In this document: positions 39,701 to 47,758 of the stretch, one piece after another | How positions within the stretch are numbered: the stretch's first letter is position 1 | Layout of the letters: every line of letters starts with the position of its first letter | Source: Salinivibrio sp. ES.052 | GTDB taxonomy: Bacteria; Pseudomonadota; Gammaproteobacteria; Enterobacterales; Vibrionaceae | DNA: 64,000 nt | NCBI RefSeq assembly: GCF_900141775.1 | Contig: NZ_FSRI01000001.1 | Span: 1,582,251-1,646,250, forward strand | Reading direction: 5' to 3' | Position numbers and translations under genes: made by a program | The notes under the pieces: model-generated | Told to the model about the DNA's origin: nothing | Seen by the model: only the letters and a program-made list of their open reading frames with translations | The model's database searches: none

Positions 39701-41545
39701 CGCCAATTCACGGATCACCGTTTTATCGCGCTCACACAAGGTTAAGGCGGTAATGCGGTTACGCTCAGTGGCAACCTTGATTAAGCGCTGATCTGTTAAT
39801 ACCACCCACTTTAATGTGGCGTGCTGATAAACAAACTGGGTGCTGTTACCGTAGCTATCTTGGATTTTGGTGACTTTGAGTACGCTGCCCGCGGCAAAGC
39901 CAAAGTGATAACTCAGCCCGGTTTTGTGCTTGAGTACCAAGTGCCCAGATGGGTCTCGGTGTAAGCGCCAATCAGGCTTCATCGCCGATTGGGTTGGCGT
40001 CGCGGTAAACGGAAGCGGGAAGCGTGCTTGGGTATAGTCTTTGTCTATCCATAACGCCGTGTCGCCTTCAATGGTCAGACTGATATCCCAACTGCTTCGC
40101 CATAGTCGACCCATCAGGCCAGTGTGACGCTCTCCGCGCGAGTGATAGTAGCGCTCGTGTGACACAGGCAAGTGAGCCGCAACGGTAAAGTCTTCCCGTA
40201 GCTCAAAGGCTTTACCCGTTTGCATATCAACAGGTTCGCCTTTTCCCGTACATTTATTGGAAGGCTGACAGGCTCCGTCCCCGTCGGTTTTATTGGCTTG
40301 ACGATTAGCCTTATCTTGCGTTTCTTGATGAGGGTCTGCCTTGCCTGCGTTGGTGTTTTCTGGCGCCTCAAGGGTCTCTTTAGGGTGCGCGGTGCCGGGC
40401 TTAACCGTAATAATTTTGCCCTTGAACTCATCAAATTTTCCTTTGATCCAATCGAGCATGTCATCGATTTTTTGAAGCAAGGATTTCAAGCCATCAATCA
40501 TTCCAAGGATGGCACCGGACGCAAGACGCAGGATCCAGCTATCGCTTTGCATCACCACTTTTTCTAAGCCAAAAATGGTTTTGTTGATTAACTCTTTCGC
40601 TTCCTTGGCGCAACTTTTAAGCGTTTTATCAAAATCGGCCAAATACTTGACGAGGTTGCCATTCGACAAGCTTCGGATGATTTTCATCGCCAGTTGAATT
40701 GCCCGAGAATCGGCTTTTTTGAGGGCATCTAAAATGGCACAGCCGGTTTTTTTCGCCGCATCCCCTAACCCAGGCACGAAACCGATGGCTATCAAGGTTC
40801 CCTCGGCCCAATGCCAGTTATCTAATGACTCTTGCTCATAAGTCCGCCAGCTCCAATCGCCCAAATCATATAAATCAATGGCCTGTCCGACCACAGGGAC
40901 GCAACCTAACGCGATTTCAACAAATAACAATAAGGCTGGATTATCTTGCGCCATACCTGCCGTCTCACCGGCTAGGCTGCTATACATTTTTTGAACCGCT
41001 TCTTTTTGCTTGCGTGTCCCTTGGTTTATTTCACGGTGAAGAACCCAAAACCGCTCATAAGCGGGCTCATAGTCATCGGGGATCCACTTTGTCCAGCTTC
41101 GATCAACGTCAATGCTATCCGCCGAGCTGTCGTCTGCATCGTAAAACAGATAGCCTTTACGGTTTAAAAGGGTATAGAGGGCGAAGTATTCGCCAGCCAG
41201 TGCCGCATATTCCGGCGAGTCTTGCAAGACGGGATTGTTCTCCAGCACTTCTTCTGGCTCGAACTCATCGTCTCCCTCTTGTAGCAAAATCTCATAGCCC
41301 CCACACCCCATGTTCTGGATCTTGCACAGCCCCTGATCGTCGGTTTTCCCTTCAATTTGCGTTTGCTTGCTATCAGTCAACACAAAGGGGGCATTGGGCA
41401 CGGGCTTATCATCGTCGTAATGGTAACGAATAAACGTTTCACAGGCACACTCAACGCAGCCACCTTCTAATATGTTGTCTGTTGAAAAGTTTTGTTGGGC
41501 GGCCTGTGAACTCGAGAGCAAAGCGGCCTTTGCATTACTGCTCAT
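36785..41545 (-). CDS. full-length Rhs T6SS effector with colicin E3-like C-terminus
   Basis: A 1586-residue Rhs protein. The first ~70 residues form a Cys-containing beta domain. A helical region with a hydrophobic VPVVGQAIDLYDLGDW motif and a linker reach about residue 440; the YD-repeat shell follows and closes at WVDPLGLAG (about 1475). The 109-residue tip shows D-x2-H-x3-E in SVDTQHGRFEQ (Asp1544, His1547, Glu1551) and a late Arg1584. This is the spacing of the colicin E3 catalytic residues, which predicts cleavage of 16S rRNA. There is no PAAR domain, so it probably depends on the adjacent DUF4123 adaptor for VgrG loading. Confidence 0.92.
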   Translation of the reverse strand: MSSNAKAALLSSSQAAQQNFSTDNILEGGCVECACETFIRYHYDDDKPVPNAPFVLTDSKQTQIEGKTDDQGLCKIQNMGCGGYEILLQEGDDEFEPEEVLENNPVLQDSPEYAALAGEYFALYTLLNRKGYLFYDADDSSADSIDVDRSWTKWIPDDYEPAYERFWVLHREINQGTRKQKEAVQKMYSSLAGETAGMAQDNPALLLFVEIALGCVPVVGQAIDLYDLGDWSWRTYEQESLDNWHWAEGTLIAIGFVPGLGDAAKKTGCAILDALKKADSRAIQLAMKIIRSLSNGNLVKYLADFDKTLKSCAKEAKELINKTIFGLEKVVMQSDSWILRLASGAILGMIDGLKSLLQKIDDMLDWIKGKFDEFKGKIITVKPGTAHPKETLEAPENTNAGKADPHQETQDKANRQANKTDGDGACQPSNKCTGKGEPVDMQTGKAFELREDFTVAAHLPVSHERYYHSRGERHTGLMGRLWRSSWDISLTIEGDTALWIDKDYTQARFPLPFTATPTQSAMKPDWRLHRDPSGHLVLKHKTGLSYHFGFAAGSVLKVTKIQDSYGNSTQFVYQHATLKWVVLTDQRLIKVATERNRITALTLCERDKTVIRELAQYQYDEQGFLLSVRAEAGRNFDYQYNQAGHLIRWQDKAKTWVEHDYDEQGRALATRCAGDYWSDHIRYDDEQRIHYYKNAFGGITAYHLDERNRVVKTVAPDGSTITQTWDNDNLISQTSALGETTFYAYDDWGNVTDVMLPDGAVHAYQYNEEGHLLGYTDPEGATWTYQYNPQGDVIAATDPEGRETTLTYTPEGHRESLTEPDGTTTRYTYNELGLLARVEPQVGMGMRFEYDRQGRLCRRISDNNLVRTWHYQNDSLTPSSVCYEDGTAAYFEYDIEGNLVKVTDALGHSQSFDYDAFDLLSQAIDPLGAVTRYHYNAEAEFAGVTNSQGHDWRYTFDKQGRVVSQQHYDKRVEQYEYDAAGRLSRHTKPDGYQHQYDYDQGGRVSHIHTFDASGAPAGQTWYEYDAASRLTYAENGDAWVGLRYSPAGLLVEETLNGTTLAYQYDEAGRRIEAKGTETARQYDWHHHQLTQVQIGAHQPLDFAYTPQGQEQQRGNQQGFRLTHQWSERGLLTQQGLGQHQDPLRRYHYDALDRLIGIDDNHRGSHRFTLNPNGQVVGARQQKASQPNGRFMHLFGYDSELNLNETGFATEYSQQQQVVSLADARVQRQKLRHDRAGRVLETGRFRYRYDACGRVIEKTENKAGYRPQVTRFSWNADDRLTHIELPNGTRYRYRYDPFGRRIAKECAHSDTQTHYLWDGAHIVQQQQATADGQVLQQTEYLYEPGSFRPMAQVTHHNQGSELHYIVTDHAGTPQELCNEQGDIVWRGEQALWGHYHGQSQRHWQRHEEAANDSIQCDLRYQGQLEDPESGLYYNVNRYYDADSGQYLSPDPIGFAGGLRPQAYVANPLEWVDPLGLAGCPLPNGQSVADFEKSLVKLPANERVAAVKVMSQKVAESHNWQRVKRVEKLNPGRTVYTDGKSYYSVDTQHGRFEQIGMKKGNHMGEVDMGLNQIPNSLDKSGGHDLRVK

Positions 41546-42441
41546 GACGACGAAGATTCCTTATCTAGTAGAATTAAAGCTTGCTCAAATAGACGATCCA
41601 TAGGCGTTTTTTGCCCATCGATAATGGGTCGGGTAATGATCTTCTGTGCCCACGCCTCTTGATAGAAGGTATCGCCTAGCTCGATTTTTAAGCTAAGAAA
41701 ACGAACAATATCTTGCTGTTGCTGAAATCCGTTGGCGCTTGCTTCGCTCACACCGGTTTCAATGAATTGCGTCCATTGCGTCTCTGACCATGCCTGTGTG
41801 CGCTCATGGTGGGTCTGTAGATGCGTTTTGTAGGCTTGATACTGCTTTGGCAGTGATAGATTCAAGAGAGCGGCATATTGCGCCTCGCTCAGCGCACGCG
41901 GCAATGGCGGACAGGTGGCCTTTTCTGCCGATTCTGGACGCAAGGGGAGGGTTTCTCCCTCGGTATCATTAAGTGTACCGAACAGCGCATATTTAAACGG
42001 CCCACTTAATGCCTGCTTTTCTGTGTCTGATGAGGCCTGCCATAGCGCTTGAAACACCTGCCTATCGAACAATCGCAGCAATACGGTTTGTTGATAGGTA
42101 TCCTTAACCTGTATCCACGTTTGCCAAAAACGCTTCGCACGAATGAAGAGACTCTCTTCATCTTGGTTGATAAGCGGATCATCAAACACAAAGGCGATGC
42201 CCCAGTTCGGCTGCTCTTCACTCAGCGTCACTAGCCAATCTATGCTGGGATTGACCAGCAAGTAAGGCGATAGCGAATGGTGGATCTCGCCCATTTTGCC
42301 CCAATACAACCGATGGGTCGCGAGTGCGTCGTCATCGATTGCTTGGAAAACTTGCGGACACACCGCCGCATCAACCACCGCGCAAAACGGTGCTGATAAC
42401 CGATTGACTAATGAATTCTCGGACGCTTGATTAGGCATCAT
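41542..42441 (-). CDS. DUF4123 T6SS adaptor/chaperone 1
   Basis: A 299-residue cytosolic adaptor (Tap/TEC type) that links effectors to the VgrG tip. The DUF4123 pattern is present: WLVTLSEEQPNWGIAFVF, then FWQTWIQVKD and VLLRLFDRQVF, with a helical C-terminal extension. It overlaps the rhs start by four bases, which argues that Rhs is its cargo. Confidence 0.85.
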   Translation of the reverse strand: MMPNQASENSLVNRLSAPFCAVVDAAVCPQVFQAIDDDALATHRLYWGKMGEIHHSLSPYLLVNPSIDWLVTLSEEQPNWGIAFVFDDPLINQDEESLFIRAKRFWQTWIQVKDTYQQTVLLRLFDRQVFQALWQASSDTEKQALSGPFKYALFGTLNDTEGETLPLRPESAEKATCPPLPRALSEAQYAALLNLSLPKQYQAYKTHLQTHHERTQAWSETQWTQFIETGVSEASANGFQQQQDIVRFLSLKIELGDTFYQEAWAQKIITRPIIDGQKTPMDRLFEQALILLDKESSSS

Positions 42442-42443
42442 AT

Positions 42444-43406
42444 TTACTCTGTGATCAGTGTGGCGCGGCCTTCAATGCCTAACCATCCGCGGGTGGTATA
42501 TTTTGTTTTGAGCAACTCATCGCCTTTGTGCTTGTTATAAAACACAGTAATGGCTTTTTTTATCGGGAAAATCGTTAGTAGACGCTCAAATTCCGGATGC
42601 TGATAGAACTTATCACCGAGGTAAAAACGCGTGTGTGCGAATGTTTCCCACTCGTTTCGTGTCGCATTGGGATATTTTTCACTGGCAATATGCAGGCCTT
42701 CGATAAAGCAGTTTCTAACGTTTTGCCTTTTCAGTAACCATGCGTAATTAGGGGCTAAGTCAGAGTAAACAGACGCAATTAGCTCTTCAACTCTTTCTGG
42801 CCAGAAGAAGATATCGTGCTGTTCAGGCGTTAAGACGATGGGCGACGACAAAGCGTCTTGTGGCGCCCAAGGCGAACCCGTTTCCTCATCCCAACACGGT
42901 AAAAGCATCGGCTTGTCATCAATCACATCCGGCATATAGAGTGCCTCATGCGCCCCTATAAATGCGCCTCTCTGACCATCGGTGAGAACGTCAAAAAGTT
43001 CTAGCAACACACTGGTGTCGTAAAAGCGCAGCATTCGGGATGTGCCTGACTTATCGATAATACTCACCCACTGTTGCCAGTGAGAATGAAGCGAAGCCAT
43101 CGAGCCATTATAAACGCCAACAAGACCGGCATTTGGGAAGCGTTGGGTATAATCATGGATCCAATAAAGTAGTGTTTCTCCGGGCTTACCTTCTTTGATC
43201 TCAATGATGAGTGGTGAGGCATCCATAAGGTGTGCATACTCTGTACCCTGATAAAGATACTCCCACGCCACATCGTTTCCAGACGCCATCGCTTCCCAGA
43301 ATGTTCTGGCTTCGGGGTTTTGCACAGCATCAAAAATAAAATAAAACAGTTTATCTTTTGATTGTGACAATACTTCAAAGGGGGTTTTATGCGTAGTATC
43401 TACCAT
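42444..43406 (-). CDS. DUF4123 T6SS adaptor/chaperone 2
   Basis: A 320-residue divergent DUF4123-like protein: HDYTQRFPNAGLVGVYNGS, then HWQQWVSIIDKSGTSRMLRFYD in the position of the adaptor core, and a C-terminal helical region. It ends 2 bp before adaptor 1. Having two adaptors suggests one each for Rhs and for another effector, or a heteromeric loader. The family assignment is weaker than for adaptor 1. Confidence 0.7.
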   Translation of the reverse strand: MVDTTHKTPFEVLSQSKDKLFYFIFDAVQNPEARTFWEAMASGNDVAWEYLYQGTEYAHLMDASPLIIEIKEGKPGETLLYWIHDYTQRFPNAGLVGVYNGSMASLHSHWQQWVSIIDKSGTSRMLRFYDTSVLLELFDVLTDGQRGAFIGAHEALYMPDVIDDKPMLLPCWDEETGSPWAPQDALSSPIVLTPEQHDIFFWPERVEELIASVYSDLAPNYAWLLKRQNVRNCFIEGLHIASEKYPNATRNEWETFAHTRFYLGDKFYQHPEFERLLTIFPIKKAITVFYNKHKGDELLKTKYTTRGWLGIEGRATLITE

Positions 43407-43435
43407 ATAAAATGCCTAACTGACTCTGTTAATAT

Positions 43436-44359
43436 TTATAATTTGGCGTCAATGCCATAACGCTCTCGCAGTATCTTTTCATCCTGCTTTTTAGATGCGT
43501 CTGATTGTGGTGCTAGAAATTCATTTTCACCCACAAGCTTACATTCACTGCGTGTTAAATAGCCTTCAGGATCGTCACACCACACAATATCGAGTCGATA
43601 ACGTTCTCCATATGGCGTTAAAGCGGGAAACTGTACACCGAGCGCAATCATCTTTTGCTGAATATTCAGCATTTTTTGATACGCGCCGGTGGATTTATCC
43701 ATGCTCTCCAAGCGCTCTTGAACTGCATAAGCGGCCGTTAATCCACTGTTTTTCATAATAAAAGGGTCAGCGCCATGCTCTAAAAGATACAGTGATTCAT
43801 CAAACTTTACGCTGATAAAATCTAATAAAGGTGTTTGTCCTAAACCGTCTCTAGCATTCACATCAGCACCAAATTCGATCAATAGTTTCAGTGAGTCGTT
43901 ATCTTCTAAATTCGGCACGTCAAAAATCAGTGTCTCACCATATTCATCGGTCAAATTCGGATCCATTCCCGCCTCCAACATCGCTTTAAATGCATCTGTC
44001 GTTTTGCGCCACATGGCAAAGTAAGCAACAGACTGTTCCCCCTCGCCTTCACCGAATTTGGCAGCAGGGTCGGCTCCTAGTGACATCAGCATCTTGATAG
44101 CTGGAATATTGGTATCAGCCACCGCAAAGGCTAATAGAGTGAAATGCTCGTTGCCTGGCGCATCAATCTCTGGCAGTTTTTCCGCCAATGCTTTCGCCCT
44201 ATCGATATCATGGGCTTTCATCGCCTCGGCAACGGCCAATAATTCTCCCTCAAAAAAGACCTCTGGATAGGGTTTACTGCGGAATAGATTAAAAGCGCCG
44301 GCTTTTGCTCCCCAGAGCAAAAGCACAATCCCTATTCCGATGGCTGTTACCTTTAACAC
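43436..44359 (-). CDS. ankyrin-repeat protein, paralogue 1 (putative lipase immunity)
   Basis: A 307-residue protein with a hydrophobic N-terminal segment (residues 5-20) likely serving as membrane anchor or signal. About five ankyrin-like repeats follow (LLAFAVADTNIPAIKMLMSLGADP, cut here: GADPAAKF, AGMDPNLTDEYGETLIF, FGADVNARDGLGQTPLL, HGADPFIMKNSG). It is the third of three tandem copies behind the PAAR-lipase. The C-terminus (CDDPEGYLTRSECKL) is identical to paralogue 2 and differs from paralogue 3. Periplasmic-facing immunity against the phospholipase is inferred from context only. Confidence 0.75.
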   Translation of the reverse strand: MLKVTAIGIGIVLLLWGAKAGAFNLFRSKPYPEVFFEGELLAVAEAMKAHDIDRAKALAEKLPEIDAPGNEHFTLLAFAVADTNIPAIKMLMSLGADPAAKFGEGEGEQSVAYFAMWRKTTDAFKAMLEAGMDPNLTDEYGETLIFDVPNLEDNDSLKLLIEFGADVNARDGLGQTPLLDFISVKFDESLYLLEHGADPFIMKNSGLTAAYAVQERLESMDKSTGAYQKMLNIQQKMIALGVQFPALTPYGERYRLDIVWCDDPEGYLTRSECKLVGENEFLAPQSDASKKQDEKILRERYGIDAKL

Positions 44360-44373
44360 CTTATAGGCCTCGC

Positions 44374-45309
44374 TTATAGATTGGCATCGATGCCATAACG
44401 CTCTCGCAGTATCTTTTCATCCTGTCGTTTAGATGCGTCTGATTGTGGTGCTAGAAATTCATTTTCACCCACAAGCTTACATTCACTGCGTGTTAAATAG
44501 CCTTCAGGATCGTCACACCACACAATATCGAGTCGATAACGTTCACCATATGGCGTTAAAGCGGGAAACTTTACATCGAGCTCAATCATTTTTTGCTGAA
44601 TTTTCAGCATTTTTTGATATGCGTCGGTGGATTTATCCATGCGTTGCAAACGACTCTGAACTACGAAAGCGGCAGTTACTCCGGAGTGATCCATCACAAA
44701 GGGATCGGCCCCGTTCTCCAAAAGATAGAGTGCCTCATCAAACATAACCCTTATAAATCTGAATAAAATCGTTTCTCCGAGACTATCTTTAGCATTCACG
44801 TCCGCGCCAAACTCAACCAACAGCTTCAGTGCGTCATTATCTTCTAGGTCCGGTACATCAAAAATCAGCGTACCACTGCCTCTCTTTATTTCGGTATCCA
44901 TGCCAGCTTCCAACATCGCTCTTAGTGGCTCTGTGGTTTTAAGCCTCATTGCCAAATGCGCCACCGTTTCTGAAACATCCGTATCGGCTATCACGGCGTT
45001 ATCAATTTTGGCGGCAGGATCAGCTCCCAGCGCCATCAGCATCTTGATAGCTGGAATATTGGTATCAGCCACCGCAAACGCTAACAGGGTAAAATGGTCA
45101 TTACCGTGAGCATCAATATCCGGCAGTTTTTCCGCTAATGCTTTCGCTTTATCGATATCATGAGCTTTAATTGCTTGGGCAACGGCTAATAATTCCCCCT
45201 CAAAAAAGACCTCTGGATAGGGTTTACTGCGGAATAGATTAAAAGCGCCGGCTTTTGCTCCCCAGAGCAAAAGCACAATCCCTATTCCGATGGCTGTTAC
45301 CTTTAACAC
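44374..45309 (-). CDS. ankyrin-repeat protein, paralogue 2 (putative lipase immunity)
   Basis: A 311-residue paralogue with an N-terminus identical to paralogue 1 (MLKVTAIGIGIVLLLWG) and the same C-terminal end, but with an altered central repeat: an insertion around DNAVIADTDVSETVAHLAM and the segment EIKRGSGTLIF in place of NLTDEYGETLIF. The 14-bp spacing to both neighbours is identical, showing recent tandem duplication with divergence focused in the middle repeats. Confidence 0.75.
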   Translation of the reverse strand: MLKVTAIGIGIVLLLWGAKAGAFNLFRSKPYPEVFFEGELLAVAQAIKAHDIDKAKALAEKLPDIDAHGNDHFTLLAFAVADTNIPAIKMLMALGADPAAKIDNAVIADTDVSETVAHLAMRLKTTEPLRAMLEAGMDTEIKRGSGTLIFDVPDLEDNDALKLLVEFGADVNAKDSLGETILFRFIRVMFDEALYLLENGADPFVMDHSGVTAAFVVQSRLQRMDKSTDAYQKMLKIQQKMIELDVKFPALTPYGERYRLDIVWCDDPEGYLTRSECKLVGENEFLAPQSDASKRQDEKILRERYGIDANL

Positions 45310-45323
45310 CTTATAGGCCTCGC

Positions 45324-46247
45324 TTATAGATTGGCATCAATGCCATAACGCTCTCGCAGTATCTTTTCATCCTGCCGTTTAGATGCGTCTGATTGCGGTT
45401 TTAGATAAGGATGCGTCCCTTCCTCTTCACACTCTTCGCGAGGGCGATAACCTCTTGGTTTAACGCAGTACACAATATTGTTTCTAAAACGCTCTCCATA
45501 TGGCGTCAAAGCGGGAAACTGCACACCGAGCTCAATCATCTTCTGCTGAATGTTCAGCATTTTTTGATATGCTTCGGTGGATTTATCCATACTATCTAGT
45601 GACTGTTGAACCGAATAGGCTGCACTCAGTCCACCATTGTCTATCACAAAAGGATCAGCACCGTTCTCCAAGAGATAAAGCACTTCATCCATGTTTACTC
45701 TGATGAAATCTAATAGCGGTGTTTGTCCTAAACCGTTTCTGGCATTTACATTCGCGCCAAACTCAACCAATAATTTCAGCGCGTCATTGTCTTCTAGGTC
45801 TGGCACATCAAAAATCAGCGTCTCACCATATTCATCGGTTAAATTTGGATCCATTCCCGCTTCCAACATCGCTTTAAGTGCATCTGTCGTTTTGCGCCAC
45901 ATGGCAAAGTAAGCAACAGACTGTGCCTCCTCGCCTTCACCGAATTTGGTGGCAGGGTCGGCCCCTAGCGCTATCAACATTTTGATGGCTGGAATATTGG
46001 TATCAGCTACCGCAAACGCTAACAGGGTAAAATTCTCGTTTCCTGGCGTATCAATCTCTGGCAGTTTTTCCGCTAACGCTTTCGCTTTATCGATATCATG
46101 GGCTTTCATCGCCTCAGCAACGGCCAACAATTCTCCCTCAAAAAAGACCTCTGGATAGGGTTTACTACGGAACATATTCAGCACTCCTGCTTTTGCGGCA
46201 ACTGACAGTACAATACCTGCCAAGATAACTAAAAAAATGTATTTCAT
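45324..46247 (-). CDS. ankyrin-repeat protein, paralogue 3 (putative lipase immunity)
   Basis: A 307-residue paralogue closest to the effector gene (6 bp after its stop), so likely the ancestral copy. The N-terminus differs (MKYIFLVILAGIVLSVAAKAG) and the C-terminal tail is distinct (NNIVYCVKPRGYRPREECEEE), while the repeats match paralogue 1. The N-terminal hydrophobic segment again predicts export or membrane anchoring, as expected for protection against a periplasm-delivered lipase. Confidence 0.75.
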   Translation of the reverse strand: MKYIFLVILAGIVLSVAAKAGVLNMFRSKPYPEVFFEGELLAVAEAMKAHDIDKAKALAEKLPEIDTPGNENFTLLAFAVADTNIPAIKMLIALGADPATKFGEGEEAQSVAYFAMWRKTTDALKAMLEAGMDPNLTDEYGETLIFDVPDLEDNDALKLLVEFGANVNARNGLGQTPLLDFIRVNMDEVLYLLENGADPFVIDNGGLSAAYSVQQSLDSMDKSTEAYQKMLNIQQKMIELGVQFPALTPYGERFRNNIVYCVKPRGYRPREECEEEGTHPYLKPQSDASKRQDEKILRERYGIDANL

Positions 46248-46253
46248 CGCGGT

Positions 46254-47756
46254 TTAAACCTGCTTGGCTAGCATGTGTAAATCATCGACTTTACGATCTT
46301 CGATAGCTTCGCGCATCATATCCATACCATGTAAATTGACTCGCTCTTTTAGCGTAACGTCGGTATTTTCTGCTATCGCTACGTTAGTACCAGGAGCCGC
46401 GCCAACGCTTTGCGTCTGAGCTGTTAATGATTTCGGCTTGGAAAATGTTTGGGTGGTATTACCAACCGCGCTTGGTAAACGCCTTAAAACGGGCATCTTT
46501 TCTTGCGCATGGGTAAGCACTTCCCCCTCTATTCGATAACGAGTAATATTACCATCACTGCCTTGTTGTACTTTGGGTACCCCATATCGCTCAACGGTCT
46601 TTTTATGCAATCCAGCACTGTTAAAGGTGGTGGCAGGAAAATTACCGGCTTTCGAGGCCGCAGAGGCCAAACCGCCCCCTAATGAGTGTCCAGCTATATC
46701 AATCGGTATACCTTTATTTTTAATTCTATCGCCCAGTTTAACTGCTTGTTTATAGTATTTTGACCTTCCCATAAGGCCTTGAGGAATATTGCCTTTGGTC
46801 CAGTCTCCCAACGCTTCTGTGCCTCGGAAAACCAATACTGGCTTCGCCTCCGACCCAAACACTTTGTGATCTGGCATATACACTTGAGCTCGGAAATTAC
46901 TTCCTTCAACACGTAAGTCTTTACGTGACAAGCCTAAATCATTTAAGTCATCGTCACTCGCCAGCTTCCAGCCTGAGTCATGTTTAAAATCCTCGGCGAC
47001 TTGTTGACGATGTTTTGTTAACTTTTCCTTCGGTTTATCGAGGGTATAGATATGTTCACTGAGCATCGCTTTTTCAGCCGCGTCCATATCTTGCGTAAAT
47101 CGTTCAGCAACGTCTGGCTCTTTCTCGCTGGCACGCTCAGTGATCGCTTCTCGTGCTTTGCGTCGCTTGGCTTTAGTGGTGCCTTTTTCTAACACATACA
47201 GCATTTGTTCGGGTGAGCCGCCACTTTTTACCAACGACGATAAGTCTTGACCGAGAGGTGGTAATTCCTCGGGTAGCGCTTGCGTGATGGAGCCCTTGAG
47301 CTGCTGCTCAGCCACAGACTTAAAGTAGCCAGGGCTGTAAATCGGTTTTGACCAAAGTGCTTCAACCGGGTTGACCAAAGGCAAGATCCGCAAAAAAGGC
47401 GCATTGCTTTTAGCCGCCCCCTCACCACAATCATGTGATGGTGACTGGTAAGGCGTATCACCAATAAACACGTCGCCTGAACCCGCAGCAACCTGACCGC
47501 CACAACCAATGGCATCGCCGACCCGTGAGGCCGGCTTTCCGTTGATGGAAACATTCGACGACCCTGCACTAATGCTACGCCCATGAATACCGTGGGGCAT
47601 TTTCGGACAAGGGCAAGCATGAAGCAGTACAGGGTCACCTTTACGTGCTGCTGGCTTGCCATTGATTGACACATCGGGGCTACCGCTAATAATGGGGGTG
47701 GCAGGGAAGCAACCATGCCCTGCCGCACTGTCTCCGAGTCTTCCAGCACTTGGCAT
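46254..47756 (-). CDS. PAAR-domain T6SS phospholipase effector
   Basis: A 500-residue fusion. Residues 1-110 are a PAAR-type spike tip (SAGRLGDSAAGHGCFPATPI, GKPAARKGDPV, then GDVFIGDTPY). A helical linker follows, then an alpha/beta hydrolase of the class 3 lipase kind with VLVFRGTEALGDW and the nucleophile elbow GHSLGGG (Ser358). It begins 2 bp after vgrG, so it should cap that VgrG. The predicted activity is membrane phospholipid hydrolysis in target cells; the Asp and His of the triad are not assigned. Confidence 0.88.
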   Translation of the reverse strand: MPSAGRLGDSAAGHGCFPATPIISGSPDVSINGKPAARKGDPVLLHACPCPKMPHGIHGRSISAGSSNVSINGKPASRVGDAIGCGGQVAAGSGDVFIGDTPYQSPSHDCGEGAAKSNAPFLRILPLVNPVEALWSKPIYSPGYFKSVAEQQLKGSITQALPEELPPLGQDLSSLVKSGGSPEQMLYVLEKGTTKAKRRKAREAITERASEKEPDVAERFTQDMDAAEKAMLSEHIYTLDKPKEKLTKHRQQVAEDFKHDSGWKLASDDDLNDLGLSRKDLRVEGSNFRAQVYMPDHKVFGSEAKPVLVFRGTEALGDWTKGNIPQGLMGRSKYYKQAVKLGDRIKNKGIPIDIAGHSLGGGLASAASKAGNFPATTFNSAGLHKKTVERYGVPKVQQGSDGNITRYRIEGEVLTHAQEKMPVLRRLPSAVGNTTQTFSKPKSLTAQTQSVGAAPGTNVAIAENTDVTLKERVNLHGMDMMREAIEDRKVDDLHMLAKQV

Positions 47757-47758
47757 AA

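Noticed and set aside
37111-40130. Regular short repeats in the rhs body that could suggest a CRISPR-like or satellite array
   Set aside because: They are degenerate codon-level YD repeats within one open frame, with no constant repeat/spacer pattern.
40825-41433. 202-codon plus-strand frame opposite the rhs N-terminus
   Set aside because: Antisense shadow; the plus-strand frames over all rhs core copies repeat simply because the core is repeated.
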